A stretch of 64,000 nucleotides of DNA, taken from Aquabacterium sp. J223 (GTDB lineage: Bacteria; Pseudomonadota; Gammaproteobacteria; Burkholderiales; Burkholderiaceae_C). The position numbers were made by a program, and so were the translations under genes. Below are positions 55,111 to 64,000 of the stretch, in pieces (within the stretch, counting starts at the first letter, position 1; every line of letters begins with the position of its first letter). The stretch spans positions 2,418,001 to 2,482,000 of the forward strand of contig NZ_CP088297.1 in assembly GCF_024666615.1 (NCBI RefSeq). Reading direction: 5' to 3'. Below the pieces are notes generated by a model. That model ran no database searches. It saw only the letters and a list, made by a program, of their open reading frames with translations, and was not told where the DNA came from.

Positions 55111-56139
55111 TCAGAAGCTGTGGCGGATGCCGGCTTGATAGCCGGTCTTGTTTGCAGCGACCTTGCTGTCGTTGGCCACGTTGACATACACCTGGGTGCG
55201 CTTGGACAAGGCGTGATACAGCCCCAGCGAGACCTTTTCAAGGGTGCTCACATGCGCAGTCTTGGTGTTGGCCCACGACACGTGCAAGGTGTTCGACCCG
55301 AATGGAACCGACGCCGAGAGGTAGCGGCCCGCCACCGGCTGGTTGCCCGGGTTGGTGCCGTCGCCCAACAAGCCGCGCAGGGTGAGGATGCCGAAGTCGT
55401 ACCCGCCCGACAGCGTGGTCCATTTCGCCACGCCGTCGGCCATCCGTTCGTGGCCGAACTGCAGGTTCCGCGCGCCACCGTGGTAGCCCAATCCCAGGCT
55501 GGCCGGCGTCTTGACGGTGGGTCCACCGAACCAGGCGTTCTTCTCCTTCTGCGCCACCTGGGCCTTGAAGCTGAAGCCGCTCTGGTCGTAGCTGTAGGTC
55601 GCGGCGGCGTTGTACCAAATGTTGGCAAAGCCACCCGCCGTGGTGCCGAAGGAGCCGGCCACGGTGTCCCAGAACCAGGGGTCCACGCCGATCTGCGACC
55701 AAACAGCGGCGCTGTACTGGCGACCCAAGGTCACCTTGCCGAACGGCCCCCCGACACCCACGGCGGACTGCCCGGACCAGAACGGCGCCGGCGACTTCGA
55801 ACCGAACGCGCCCTCGTTGCTGCCGGTGTCGGTGTTGATGCGGTGCTCGAGGTCGAAGGAGGCCTTCCAGCCGGCGCCCAGGTCTTCCTCGCCCTTGAAG
55901 CCGATGCGGTTCGCGGTGCCGGTCTGTTCGCTCTTGACCTTGCTGCCGATCAACACACCGACGTTGAGGTCGACGATGCCCCAGATGGTCACCTGCGATT
56001 GCGCCGAGGAGGTACCCGTCGCGCACAGAAGCGCCAGCGCCCCGGCCACCTGAAGGCTCGCCTGTGAGCGCGTGGCCGTCGATCGTCGACGGACGTCGAT
56101 GATGTCCGGGTGTGCCGGCTCTTGTCCTGCTGCGTTCAT
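55111..56139 (-). CDS. Outer-membrane porin at the head of the catabolic operon
   Basis: The 342-residue porin of the Gram-negative type carries an N-terminal extension of about 20 residues before its signal (LQVAGALALLCATGTSSAQS). QVTIWGIVDLNVGVLIGSK is strand one, and NRIGFKGEEDLGAGWKASF is the conserved second hairpin. The C-terminus TGYQAGIRHSF ends in Phe, the barrel-assembly signal. An alternative shorter start may exist, since the Pro/Arg-rich leader is unusual. It is probably the outer-membrane entry for the substrate imported by the ABC system. It has no close similarity to the porin at 5924. Confidence 0.9.
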   Translation of the reverse strand: MNAAGQEPAHPDIIDVRRRSTATRSQASLQVAGALALLCATGTSSAQSQVTIWGIVDLNVGVLIGSKVKSEQTGTANRIGFKGEEDLGAGWKASFDLEHRINTDTGSNEGAFGSKSPAPFWSGQSAVGVGGPFGKVTLGRQYSAAVWSQIGVDPWFWDTVAGSFGTTAGGFANIWYNAAATYSYDQSGFSFKAQVAQKEKNAWFGGPTVKTPASLGLGYHGGARNLQFGHERMADGVAKWTTLSGGYDFGILTLRGLLGDGTNPGNQPVAGRYLSASVPFGSNTLHVSWANTKTAHVSTLEKVSLGLYHALSKRTQVYVNVANDSKVAANKTGYQAGIRHSF

Positions 56140-56449
56140 GAGGCGCCTCCGTGGTTGTTGCCGCGCCGGGCTTCGGCGTTCGGTGTCGGCAATCTAGGTC
56201 GGTGGCACCTCGGCGTCTTGCCCCGGGGCGCAGCCCACCATGCCGATGCGCGCACGGGCGCCGCGACGCCGCGACAACGTTCGCCGTCGCGGCCTGGAGG
56301 TCGGCTGCAGGGGGCGTCGACGAGGCATCGCGCGCCCGCCGGGCGGCACCGCCACAACCGGTGCCACCCGCATGTCGGCATCGGTGGCGGTGCGATGTCC
56401 AGATGGCCTGCCTCAGGACGCGATGTCCCGAGGCTTCACGGTGGGTCCG
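56140..56449. other. Intergenic region with the presumed promoter of the porin-led operon
   Basis: These 310 bases lie between the tamB stop and the porin start, both on the minus strand. No gene is convincing here. The porin ribosome-binding site is GGAGGCGCC about 8 bases before its ATG. No terminator for tamB was recognised. The inverted repeat at 56270-56291 is the only notable site. Confidence 0.6.
56270..56291 (-). promoter_or_regulatory. Inverted repeat, candidate operator of the ten-gene operon
   Basis: CGCGAC at 56270-56275 and GTCGCG at 56286-56291 form a 6-bp inverted repeat with a 10-base spacer containing AACGTT. It lies about 130-150 bases upstream of the porin ATG. Position fits an activator site, but AraC proteins usually bind direct repeats, so support is weak. 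Confidence 0.25.
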
Positions 56450-59400
56450 CTACTCCCAGCGCCAGGTCCACACCGCGTCGATGGCGTTGTCCAGCCCGGC
56501 GCGGGCGCGCAGGGTGAGGCGTCCGGCCGCGCGGTAGACGATCTGCCAGTAGCCGCCGGCCGAGGCCAGCGCGTGCTCGTAGCCGAAGAAGAGCCGCTTC
56601 GACAGCTGCTTGCCGAGCCCGATGACGGCACCGCCGCCCTCGGCCGCGTTGCCGCCGCGCAGCGTCAGCTTGTCCAGGCCCACCTTCTCGGCCACGCCAC
56701 CACCCTTGCCGCCCTTGTCGCCGGCCACCAGCGCCAGCGCGGCGCGCTGGAGCAGCGCGGTGTCGGCGCGGCCCAGGCCCTCCGGCGCACGGCCCAGCAC
56801 CAGCCAGGTCAGCTTGTCGATCTCGGGCAGCTCGGGCTCGCTGGTCAGGCGCACCCGCGGGTTGACCGCATTGCCGCTGACCGTGATGCCGACGCGCTGG
56901 TCGATGTCCGGCCGAATGGCGAAGATGTCGAGCCGGGGGTTCGCCGCGTCGCCGGTGAAGACGACGTTGCCGCGCGCCACCGAGAGGTTCTGTCCGTAGG
57001 CGGTGTACGTGCCCTCCAGGATGCGCACCACGCCGTTGACCGCCAGCGTGCCGTTGGGCGTGGTCACGTCGAGCTCGCCGCCCAGCCGCGCGTCCAGCCC
57101 ACGGCCGGTCAGCAGCAGCTGCTGGCCCAGGTCGACGGCCACCCGCAGCGCGAGGCCGGGCGGCGCCGACCCGCCCGGCGCCTTCGGCGCCACGGTGCCC
57201 TCGCGGTTGAGCACCACGATGTCGTCGTCCAGCGCCGGCGCGTCCGACTGCGAGATGTCGATGCGGCCCTCGTCGAGCCGGAAGCGGCCGTCGACCGACA
57301 GCTGCTGCGCCAGCGCCACCGTGGCGCTGCCGCTGACGGTGACCCGCCGGTCGACCCGGTCGAGCGCGCGGAAGCGCTCGGCCACCACCCGCAGCCGGCC
57401 CTGCGGTTGCGTCGACAGCGCCGCCTCGCCGTCCAGCCGCAGCAGGCCGTCGCCCTCGCTGCGGAAGACGCCCTCGGCCACCTGGACCCGCTGCCCGTCG
57501 AGCCGCACCAGGAGCCGGCCGTCGCGCAGGTTCACGCCCTGGAACAGGTTGCGCACGGCCAGCTCGCGGCCCGACACCTCGCCGCGCAGGTCGGGCGAGG
57601 CCAGCGTGCCGCCCAGCCCCACGTCGGCGGCCAGCCGGCCGTCGACGCGCCAGCCGGCGGGCACCCAGGGGGAGAAGGCGGCCAGCGCCGGCAGGTCGAG
57701 CTGCAGCCGGCCGTCGAGCCGGGCGTCGCCGGTGGGCGCGAGGTCGCCCGGCGCGCCGGTCAGGGTCTGCCGGCCGTCGATGCGGCCGAGGCGGTCGCTG
57801 GCCAGCGTCTGCGCCAGCTGCCAGCGCCCGCCGTCGGCCCGGGCGGTGACCCGCAGCGCCTGCAGGCCGAAGTCCAGCGGCCGGCCATCCACCCGCAGGC
57901 CGAGGTCACCCGACCGCCGCGACAGCTGCACGTCGGCGTTCAGGGTCTCGGCCAGCGTGATGTCGGCCCGGCCGCCGATGGCCAGGTCGCCGCGCCAGCC
58001 GAACTGCGGCTGCAGCGCGGCCAGCAGCGGCGCCACCGTCAGCGGCTCCAGCTCGGCCTGCAGGCGAGCCTGCTGGGCGCGCCCGCCCTGGGCGGCCTGC
58101 CAGCGCGCGGTCGTCCAGCGCAGCGCGGCGTTGAGCACGGTGAGCCGGCCCGGCGCCAACGACGCCTGCAGCGGCCGGCCGGCGGCGTCGAGCCGGGTGT
58201 CGAGGCCGAGGTCCTGCGCCTGCAGCCAGGGTGTGCCGCCGCCCTGGCGCGGCGCCGCGCGCAGCTGCTGCAGCGTGCCCTGCCAGCGGCTGCCGCTCGA
58301 CTCGGGCTGCCAGCGGCCGTTGGCCTCCAGCACCAGCCGGCTGCCGCCCGGCGCCGCGCCGGCCCAGGCCGGCGGCTGCAGGGGGCTGTCGGCCTGCAGC
58401 GACAGGCGGTGCGCGGACAGCGTGCCGTCCAGCCGTGCCTGCAGCCGCTGCAGCCGGCGCTCGCCCTGGGCCAGGCCGGCGGCGTCGAGCTGCAGGCCGA
58501 GCGGCGCGTCGGCCACCAGCCCGCCGAAGCGCCACTGCGCCTGCAGCCGGTCGGCGGCCAGGCCCGGCAGGCGCAGCGCGTCGAGCTCGATCCGGCCCTC
58601 GGTGCGCAGGCGGGGCCACTGGCCGGCCAGCGTGGCCTGCCCGGTGGCCGAGCCGCCGGTGGGCCGCCAGTCTGCGCTGCCCGGCGCCAGCGCCAGCAGC
58701 GGCGCCAGCGCGTCCAGTCGCGGCGCCTGCAGGGCGATGCGCCACTGGCCGAGGCCGGCCTCGCCGGCGGTGGTGCGGCCGTCGGCGCTGAGCCGGTTGC
58801 CGGCGGCCTGCAGCCAGCCGTCGACGCCCACCGCACGGTCGGCGGCGCTGGTCAGGCGGGCGTCGGCGCTCAGCGGCACGCCTGCCAGGCGGCTGCCCTC
58901 GTCCAGCCGCAGCCGGGCGCGGCCCTGCACGCCGGCCAGGCCACCGGCGTCCGGCGCGACCACCACGTCGGCCGACCAGTCGCCGGTCAGCGACGAGGGC
59001 TGGCGGCTGGCCGGCAGCGGCAGCCAGTCGGCCGGGTCGAGCCGGCGCAGCCGGCCCTCGGTGGTGACGGCCCAGCGGCCGTTGCCGTCCTGCCGGCCCG
59101 CGGCCTGCGCCTGGGCCGAGGCGTCGCCCGCCTGCGCCTGCAGCGAGGGCAGGTCGAAGGCCAGCCGGCCGTCGGCCGCGCGCTGCAGCGTGGCCTGGGT
59201 GGTCAGCCGCAGCGGCGGCGCACCGCGGCGCGCCAGCCGGCCCTGCAGGTCGACGCCGACCGCCGCGTCGAGCGGCGCGGGTGGCGACGGCGTCGGCCCG
59301 GTGGGCAGGCCGGCGAGGCGCAGCGTCACCGGACCGCTCAGCGTCATCGGCGGGGCGGCGCCGTGCAGCCGTGCCGGCTGCACGGCGTCGAGCGCCAGCC

Positions 59401-60516
59401 GCAGGTCGAGTGTCCCCGCGTCGAGCCGGCCGTCGCCGGTGAGCCGCCCGGCCGCCGCGTCCCCGCCCAGGTCGGCGATCAGGCGTTCGAGGGTCAGGGC
59501 CAGCGGGTCGGTCGGCCGTCCGGCGAGGGTGGCCTGCAGCCGGCGCACCGGCAGCCGGGCGGCGTCCCAGGCGCCCGGCCGAGCGTTGGTGACGTCGGCC
59601 GTGACGCGCAGGGCCTGCCCGTCGGCCCCGCCGTCCACGCGGGCCTGTCCGTCGAGGCGGGTCGCCGGCAGGCCGCGCGCCAGCACCGACAGGTCCAGCG
59701 CCTGCGGCCGCAGGTCGGCGAAGACCAGCGACCAGGGCGCGAAGGGCGCCAGCACCGCCTCCAGGCCGGCCTGACCGGCCGGGCCGGCGTCGAGCCGGCC
59801 GGCCAGCCGCGGCTGGCGCAGCGGGCCGCTGGCGTCGGCGGTCAACCGCCAGGGCAGCCGGGCACCGTCCGCGGTCGCCACGGCGAGAGCGGCCTGCAGC
59901 GGCAGCTCGCCACCGGCGCCCACCTGCGCGGAGGCCTGCAACTGCAGCCCCTGCACCTGCAGCGCCAGCCGCTGCAGGCGGTGCAGGGCGCCCGCGTCCG
60001 CACCGAGCGCCAGATCGGCCGCCACGCCGCTGATCGTGGGCAGGTCGTTGACCTGCACCCGGCCGAGCCGCAGGTCCTCCACCGCGAGCGCCAGCGGCAG
60101 GCGCAGGTGCTCCGGCGGCTGCATCGGCGGGTCGGGCTCGGGCTGCGGCGTGGTGCGCACCTCGACCTCGGCGGCGGCCGGTCGCACCAGCGTCAAGCCG
60201 ACCCAGGCGCCCGGGTGCGGCCGCCAGCGCCAGCGGGCGTCCTGCCAAGCCAGGTCGCGCAGGGTCACGGTGGTGCCGCCGCCCTGCCACTGCAGCCGGG
60301 CGATGCGGTAGGCGCCGCCGGTGGGCCGGCCTTCGACGCCGTCGGCCTGCAGGCCCGGCACACGGGCCAGCGCCCAGCGCAGGCCGGCGTCGCTGTGCCA
60401 CAGCCCCACGACCGCGCCCGCCAGCACCAGCAGCAGCGCCAGCGGCACGCCGAGCAGCCACGGCCAGCGGCGGTGCCGGGTCGGGGTCGGCGGGGGGCTT
60501 GTTCGGACGCGGCCAT
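56450..60516 (-). CDS. tamB: TamB, translocation and assembly module inner-membrane component (one frameshift)
   Basis: TamB spans the periplasm from an inner-membrane helix to TamA and supports outer-membrane protein assembly and phospholipid transport. The large protein (about 1355 residues after correction) has one N-terminal helix (PLALLLVLAGAVVGLW). A long beta-helical groove of repeated LDG and LDL segments follows, then the C-terminal DUF490 domain with FTGDAANPRLDIFAIR and PEIDKLTWLVLGRAPEG. The true ATG at 60516 (MAASEQAP) overlaps the tamA stop by one base. The frame is lost at the six-G run 60492-60497, and one added base gives QAPPPTPTRHRRWPWLLG. Uncorrected, translation could start only at 60448. 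Confidence 0.92.
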
Positions 60517-62377
60517 CAGAAGGTCACCCCCACGGTGAGGTGCAGGCGGAAGCGCTGGTCCTCCTCGCCGTAGGCGATGTCGAGCTTGGCCGGTCCGATC
60601 GGGCTGCGGTAGCGCAGGCCGACGCCGGCGCCGACGGCCGGCTTCAGGTCGCCCCAGCGCTGCGCGGCACGGCCGGCGTCGACGAAGGCGGCCCACCACA
60701 GGTCGGGCAGCCGGGCCAGCAGCGGCCGCGCGATCTCGGCGCTGGCGGTGACGATGACCTTGCCGCTGGTCAGCGAGCCGTTGACCACCGGCGCCAGCTC
60801 GCGGTAACCGTAACCGCGCACCGAGTCGTCGCCACCGGCGCGCCAGCGCATCGACTCCGGGGGCACCACGTCGTCGGCGGAAAAGATCTGGCCGGCCTCC
60901 ACCCGGGCCTGCCCGTACCAGCTGCCGAGCGGGCGGTAACCGGTCCAGCGCGCATAGGCCCGCGCGAAGGGCCCGCTGCCGCCCGGCTGCGAGCGCGCCT
61001 GCCCGCCGCCGCCCTGCAGCGACAGCACCTGACCGCGCGTGGGCAGCAGCAGGTCGTCGAGGTCGCGGAAGATGACGTGGTAGTGCGCGGACAGCGCGTC
61101 GGAGCGCTGCTCGCCGAGGCGGTTCGTCGTCAACGACCGTTCGGTCTCGACGAACACCAGGCGGCTGATGCGCCGGGTCTCCTGCGCCCGGCCGGCGCGC
61201 AGGCGGGCCGAGTCGACGCGGTCGTCGTCCGAGCGCTGGCGCAGCACGTTGCCGGAGACCAGGTTGCGCCACAGGCCCGGCAGCGTGTGGGTGCTCAGCT
61301 CGCCGGTCCAGCCCTGCTCGCGCTGGGCCAGCTCGACGCGGCTGCGCGCCAGCCAGGCCTGGCCGAAGGGGCGGCGGTGGATGTAGTCCACCGACACCCG
61401 CGGGCCGATGTTGGCGCTGTAGCCGGCGCCGAACGTCGCCTCCTGCAGTCGGCGCTCGGCCAGGCGCACCTCCACCGGCACCGCCGCGGGATCGGCGCCC
61501 TCGGTGGCCAGCGTGACGGTGGCACGGTCGAACAGGCCGCTGCGCTGCAGCCGCTCCTGGTAGTCGAGCAGCAGCGTCTCGGTGGCCGGCGTGCCGGGCG
61601 GGAAGTCGGCGATGTTCTGCACCGTCCGCTCGTCGTGGTGGTTCAGGCCGACGATGCGAAGCGGACCGGTGCGGTGCAGCGGGCCGCTGTCGGCCTCGGC
61701 CTGCAGCGCGGCGCGCTGGGTCGCCGCGTCGACGGCGGCGCGGGTGCTGCGCCAGTCGGCCGCGACGTAGCCCTGCGCGCGCAGCCGGGCCATCGACTGG
61801 TCCTTGGCGCGGCCCCAGTCGGCGTCGCGGAAGGGATCGCCCGGCGCCAGGGTCCAGGCGTCGAGGAAGGCCTGCCGCGATCGCCGGGCGTGCGGCTGAC
61901 CGGCCGCGGCGTCCGCGGCCAGCGCGCCGGTGACCGACAGGTCGACGCTGCCGACGACCGTGCGCGGTCCGGGTGTCACGGTGACCCGCACGCGAGGCGG
62001 ATCGCCGCCCAGCGATTCGGCCCGGACCTGGGCGTTGTAGTGGCCCTCGGTGTCGAGCAGCGCCTTGGCCTGCTGCGGGGCGGCGTCGACCAGCCGCTGC
62101 ACCTCCTGCGCGCCCACCGGACGGCCGGCGGCCAGCCGGTTCACCCGCGCCAGGTCGAGGTGCTGGCGCAGCAGGTCGTCGAGGGGGGAGGGCGCGACGA
62201 CCTCAAGGCGCAGCACCTCGGCCGGCGCCGCGGCGGCCTTCGCCTCGTCATCGCCGCCGGGTCGCAGTGCCGCGCAGCCGGAGCACAGGGCGGCCAGCAA
62301 CAGGGCGGCGCCGCACAGCGCGCTCGGTGGCCGGGTGCGGCCGCGGGGGGTCGGGACTCCTCGAACAACAGCGCCAT
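60516..62377 (-). CDS. tamA: TamA, outer-membrane Omp85-family component (frameshift near 5' end)
   Basis: TamA is an Omp85 barrel with periplasmic POTRA domains that works with TamB. The POTRA part includes VGSVDLSVTGALAADAAAG and the C-terminal barrel has RWRAGGDDSVRGYGYRELAP, the VRGY/F lid-lock motif of the family, ending in LHLTVGVTF. The uninterrupted frame begins with a TTG at 62300. A likelier start is ATG 62377: adding one base to the six-G run at 62345-62350 gives MALLFEESRPPRGRT, then a hydrophobic export signal (LCGAALLLAALCSGC), for 620 residues. The tamA stop and the tamB start share one base. Confidence 0.9.
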
Positions 62378-62483
62378 CGGCAGGTCATGGGCAGGTCGCC
62401 CCATCGTCGGACGCCGCCGCCATGCAAACCGCGACCCTGGCTTCGCCGAAGCCCGGGTCTGCCGAGGCCAGGGCCAAAAGCAA

Positions 62484-62511
62484 AGGGGCCTGACGTGTGT
62501 CAGGCCCCTTG
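62484..62511 (-). terminator. Rho-independent terminator after tRNA-Thr
   Basis: A perfect 12-bp stem (AAGGGGCCTGAC and its complement) with a 4-base loop is followed on the minus strand by TGCTTTT. It lies 64 bases after the tRNA 3' end. Confidence 0.85.
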
Positions 62512-62574
62512 CCGTTTCCTCGTGCTCGGTTTCCGTTGAGGCTTCCGTCGCGCTTGGTTTCGTGGTGCTGAATC

Positions 62575-62650
62575 TGGTGCCGGTGACCGGAATCGAACTG
62601 GTGACCTTCGCATTACGAATGCGCTGCTCTACCGACTGAGCTACACCGGC
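62575..62650 (-). tRNA. tRNA-Thr (anticodon CGT)
   Basis: The 76-base gene folds as a standard cloverleaf. The acceptor stem is GCCGGTG (62650-62644) with CACCGGC, discriminator A and an encoded CCA. The anticodon stem-loop GCATTCGTAATGC carries CGT, reading ACG threonine codons. The T-loop sequence GGTTCGA-type appears as AGTTCGATTC. It has its own -10 element upstream and a terminator downstream. No integrated element is seen at its 3' end. Confidence 0.96.
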
Positions 62651-62664
62651 GGGTGCAGCCCGCG

Positions 62665-62670
62665 AGTATA
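62665..62670 (-). promoter_or_regulatory. Probable -10 element of the tRNA-Thr gene
   Basis: On the minus strand TATACT ends 14 bases before the tRNA 5' end, matching sigma-70 spacing to a start near 62658. The -35 region is poor, as is common in GC-rich genomes. A GC-rich discriminator (CGCGGGC) follows, typical of stringently controlled tRNA promoters. Confidence 0.5.
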
Positions 62671-62699
62671 GCCTGCCGTGCCGGCCCGGCCGGTGGGGC

Positions 62700-63791
62700 T
62701 CAGGCCGCCCGGGGCAGGGCGGGGTCGAGCAGCACCAGGTGCCCGGCCGCCGGCGTGCGGCCGGTGACGGCGCTCGGCGCCGCCGCCCGCCCGAGGCGGA
62801 AGAACATGACCGGTGCCGCATCGGGCAGGCCCAGCCGGTCCATCAAGGTGTCCAGCCGACGCTGCAACGCCTGCTGGCCGCGGGCGGAGACCCAGCCGTC
62901 GCCAGGTCGCTGCAGCGCCAGCGCCGTGGCCGCGGCCATCGGCTGGAAGGCGGCACCCGCCGCGGTGGCCGCCAGCCACACCCGCTGCAGGCCGCGGCCG
63001 GCCTGCAGCGTGGCCACCGCGCTGCGGCTGTCGGCCACCAGCAGGCCGAGGTGGGGCGCCAGCGCGCAGGGCAGGCGGGCGGCGCGCTGGGCCAGCAGCC
63101 GGTGCGCGCCGACGGCGGCCAGGCCGCGCATCACCGGCCAGTGGCGCATCAAGGCGAAGCCGGCGCGCATCGGCGGCTCGATCTCCAGCGCCGCGGGCGG
63201 CAGGCCCTCGTCGACGGAGCCGGTCCAGCCGCGCTCGAAGCGCACGCCGGCGAACAGCTCCTCGTGCAACCGCCGGCGGCAGAAGCGTTCGGCCTCGGCG
63301 CCGGTGATGGCGGCGAGCGCCGGCCGCCGCGCGGCGGCCGCGTCCAGCCATGCCAGGCGCAGGCCGGGCAGGCCCTCCAGCGCCTGCGACAGGCTGTGCA
63401 GCACGTCCGGCGCCAGGCGTTCACGGCGATAGAAGCGGCGGTTGGTGTGGCGCTGGGCGATCTGCGCCGCCAAGGCGTCGGCGCCGGCCACCCCGGCGGG
63501 GTGCCAATGAAGGCGGGCCAGGTGCTCCGGCCGGTCGGCATCGGGCAGCCAGCGTGTCTCCGCGCGCAGGCCCTCGGTCGCCGCGGCGAGGCGGATGTTC
63601 TCCACCACCGCGCCGGCCGCCAGCCGCGCCAGCCAGGCCTTGTGCGGCTGTTCGCGCCAGCCGGCGTGGTCGGTGGCGACGAGGTCCAGCGTCTGCGCGG
63701 CGGCTTCGAAGCGCAGCGCGTGGCGGTTCTCGGCGGAGGGCGCCGCCAGGCCGGCCTCGACCAGCCGCAGCAGGGTGTCGCGCTGGGGCAT
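62700..63791 (-). CDS. Nitroreductase-family protein
   Basis: The 363-residue protein is a longer, Acg-like member of the nitroreductase superfamily. The opening LVEAGLAAPSAENRHALRFE matches the FMN-phosphate segment (APSxxNxxPWR-type). IAQRHTNRRFYRRERL is the second typical stretch, with LQAGRGLQRVWLAATAAGAA in the C-terminal half. Flavin binding and a redox role are inferred; the substrate is unknown. ATG at 63791 follows the stop of the upstream gene by five bases, so the two are probably co-transcribed. Confidence 0.75.
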   Translation of the reverse strand: MPQRDTLLRLVEAGLAAPSAENRHALRFEAAAQTLDLVATDHAGWREQPHKAWLARLAAGAVVENIRLAAATEGLRAETRWLPDADRPEHLARLHWHPAGVAGADALAAQIAQRHTNRRFYRRERLAPDVLHSLSQALEGLPGLRLAWLDAAAARRPALAAITGAEAERFCRRRLHEELFAGVRFERGWTGSVDEGLPPAALEIEPPMRAGFALMRHWPVMRGLAAVGAHRLLAQRAARLPCALAPHLGLLVADSRSAVATLQAGRGLQRVWLAATAAGAAFQPMAAATALALQRPGDGWVSARGQQALQRRLDTLMDRLGLPDAAPVMFFRLGRAAAPSAVTGRTPAAGHLVLLDPALPRAA

Positions 63792-63796
63792 GGCGG

Positions 63797-64000
63797 TCAG
63801 CCGGCGGCCTGCCGTTCCTGCGCCGCCTTCGCCGCGAGTCGCCGGCCGGCGATGCGGCGCAGCAGCCGCTGCAGCGGGTGGCGGTGACCGCCCGGCCGCC
63901 AGGTCTTCTTCAACCGGTGGTGGTAGGCGTCGTAGTGCAGCCCGCTGGGCGCGGCGACCCGCTTGCCACGGCCGAGCACCGCCTTCAGCACCTCGGTGGC
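63797..64000 (-). CDS. C-terminal fragment of an unrecognised protein (5' end beyond the window)
   Basis: About 67 residues are visible, open to the right edge of the window. The fragment is strongly basic (YDAYHHRLKKTWRPGGHRHP, then QRLLRRIAGRRLAAKAAQER) and ends in a charged helix. A GTG at 63991 could start a 64-residue protein, but the frame is open upstream to the edge, so a longer gene is more likely. It is just upstream of the nitroreductase-family gene. No family was recognised. Confidence 0.45.
   Translation of the reverse strand, partial: ATEVLKAVLGRGKRVAAPSGLHYDAYHHRLKKTWRPGGHRHPLQRLLRRIAGRRLAAKAAQERQAAG

Noticed and set aside
56240..60538. A 1432-codon open frame on the plus strand
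   Set aside because: It is the antisense of tamB, whose repeats and C-terminal domain are unmistakable.
62575..62650. Integration site at the tRNA-Thr gene
   Set aside because: No integrase, direct repeat of the tRNA 3' end, or change of composition is present beside it. XerD at 24681 is the housekeeping recombinase.

Overview
This 64 kb window is uniformly GC-rich (about 70%) and almost fully coding. It reads as chromosome of a betaproteobacterium of the order Burkholderiales. The evidence is a homodimeric-type pyruvate dehydrogenase cluster whose E3 carries its own lipoyl domain, a betaproteobacterial proteasome homologue (BPH) between aceF and lpdA, Bug/TctC-type binding proteins, two 16-stranded-type porins and a PEP-CTERM protein. 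No rRNA, CRISPR array, phage gene or insertion sequence was seen. One tRNA gene (tRNA-Thr, CGT) is present.

Layout. 1-5.6 kb: imuA-imuB-dnaE2, the SOS mutagenesis cassette (imuA runs off the left edge). 5.9-7.1 kb: a porin and a DUF4124-glutaredoxin protein sharing one terminator. 7.7-21.1 kb: the central-metabolism block prlC, folD and a FixJ-type response regulator with its PAS sensor kinase (all minus), divergent from aceE-aceF-BPH-lpdA. 21.2-24.7 kb: a methyltransferase, then a LapG protease and LapD c-di-GMP receptor pair. 24.7-30.5 kb: xerD and a Bug binding protein, an AEC transporter, queG, and tsaE-amiC. 30.6-36.5 kb: a signalling island with a hybrid kinase, a LuxR-type regulator, a DUF3606 protein and a second hybrid kinase. 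36.7-39.4 kb: small secreted or envelope proteins including a PEP-CTERM protein. 39.6-43.1 kb: a LysR regulator divergent from glutaryl-CoA dehydrogenase and a CaiB/BaiF CoA-transferase. 43.2-45.9 kb: two AraC regulators and a PEBP/YbhB protein. 45.9-56.1 kb: a tightly coupled ten-gene minus-strand operon (porin, Liv-type ABC importer, SDR, aldehyde dehydrogenase, GMC oxidoreductase and its small subunit), which looks like an uptake-plus-oxidation pathway for an unidentified alcohol. 56.4-62.4 kb: tamB and tamA. 62.6 kb to the end: tRNA-Thr, a nitroreductase-family protein and the tail of an unrecognised gene.

The main caveat is reading-frame integrity. At least nine places show a one-base frameshift inside an otherwise intact, well-conserved gene (imuB twice, a porin, prlC, the sensor kinase twice, the livH-like permease, tamB, tamA), and two more are probable (lysR, an araC). 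Most lie exactly in six-base G, C or T runs. Correcting a single base restores a family-typical protein each time, for example 680 residues for PrlC. This is best explained as homopolymer error in the sequence rather than decay, so these genes are annotated over their full corrected extents.
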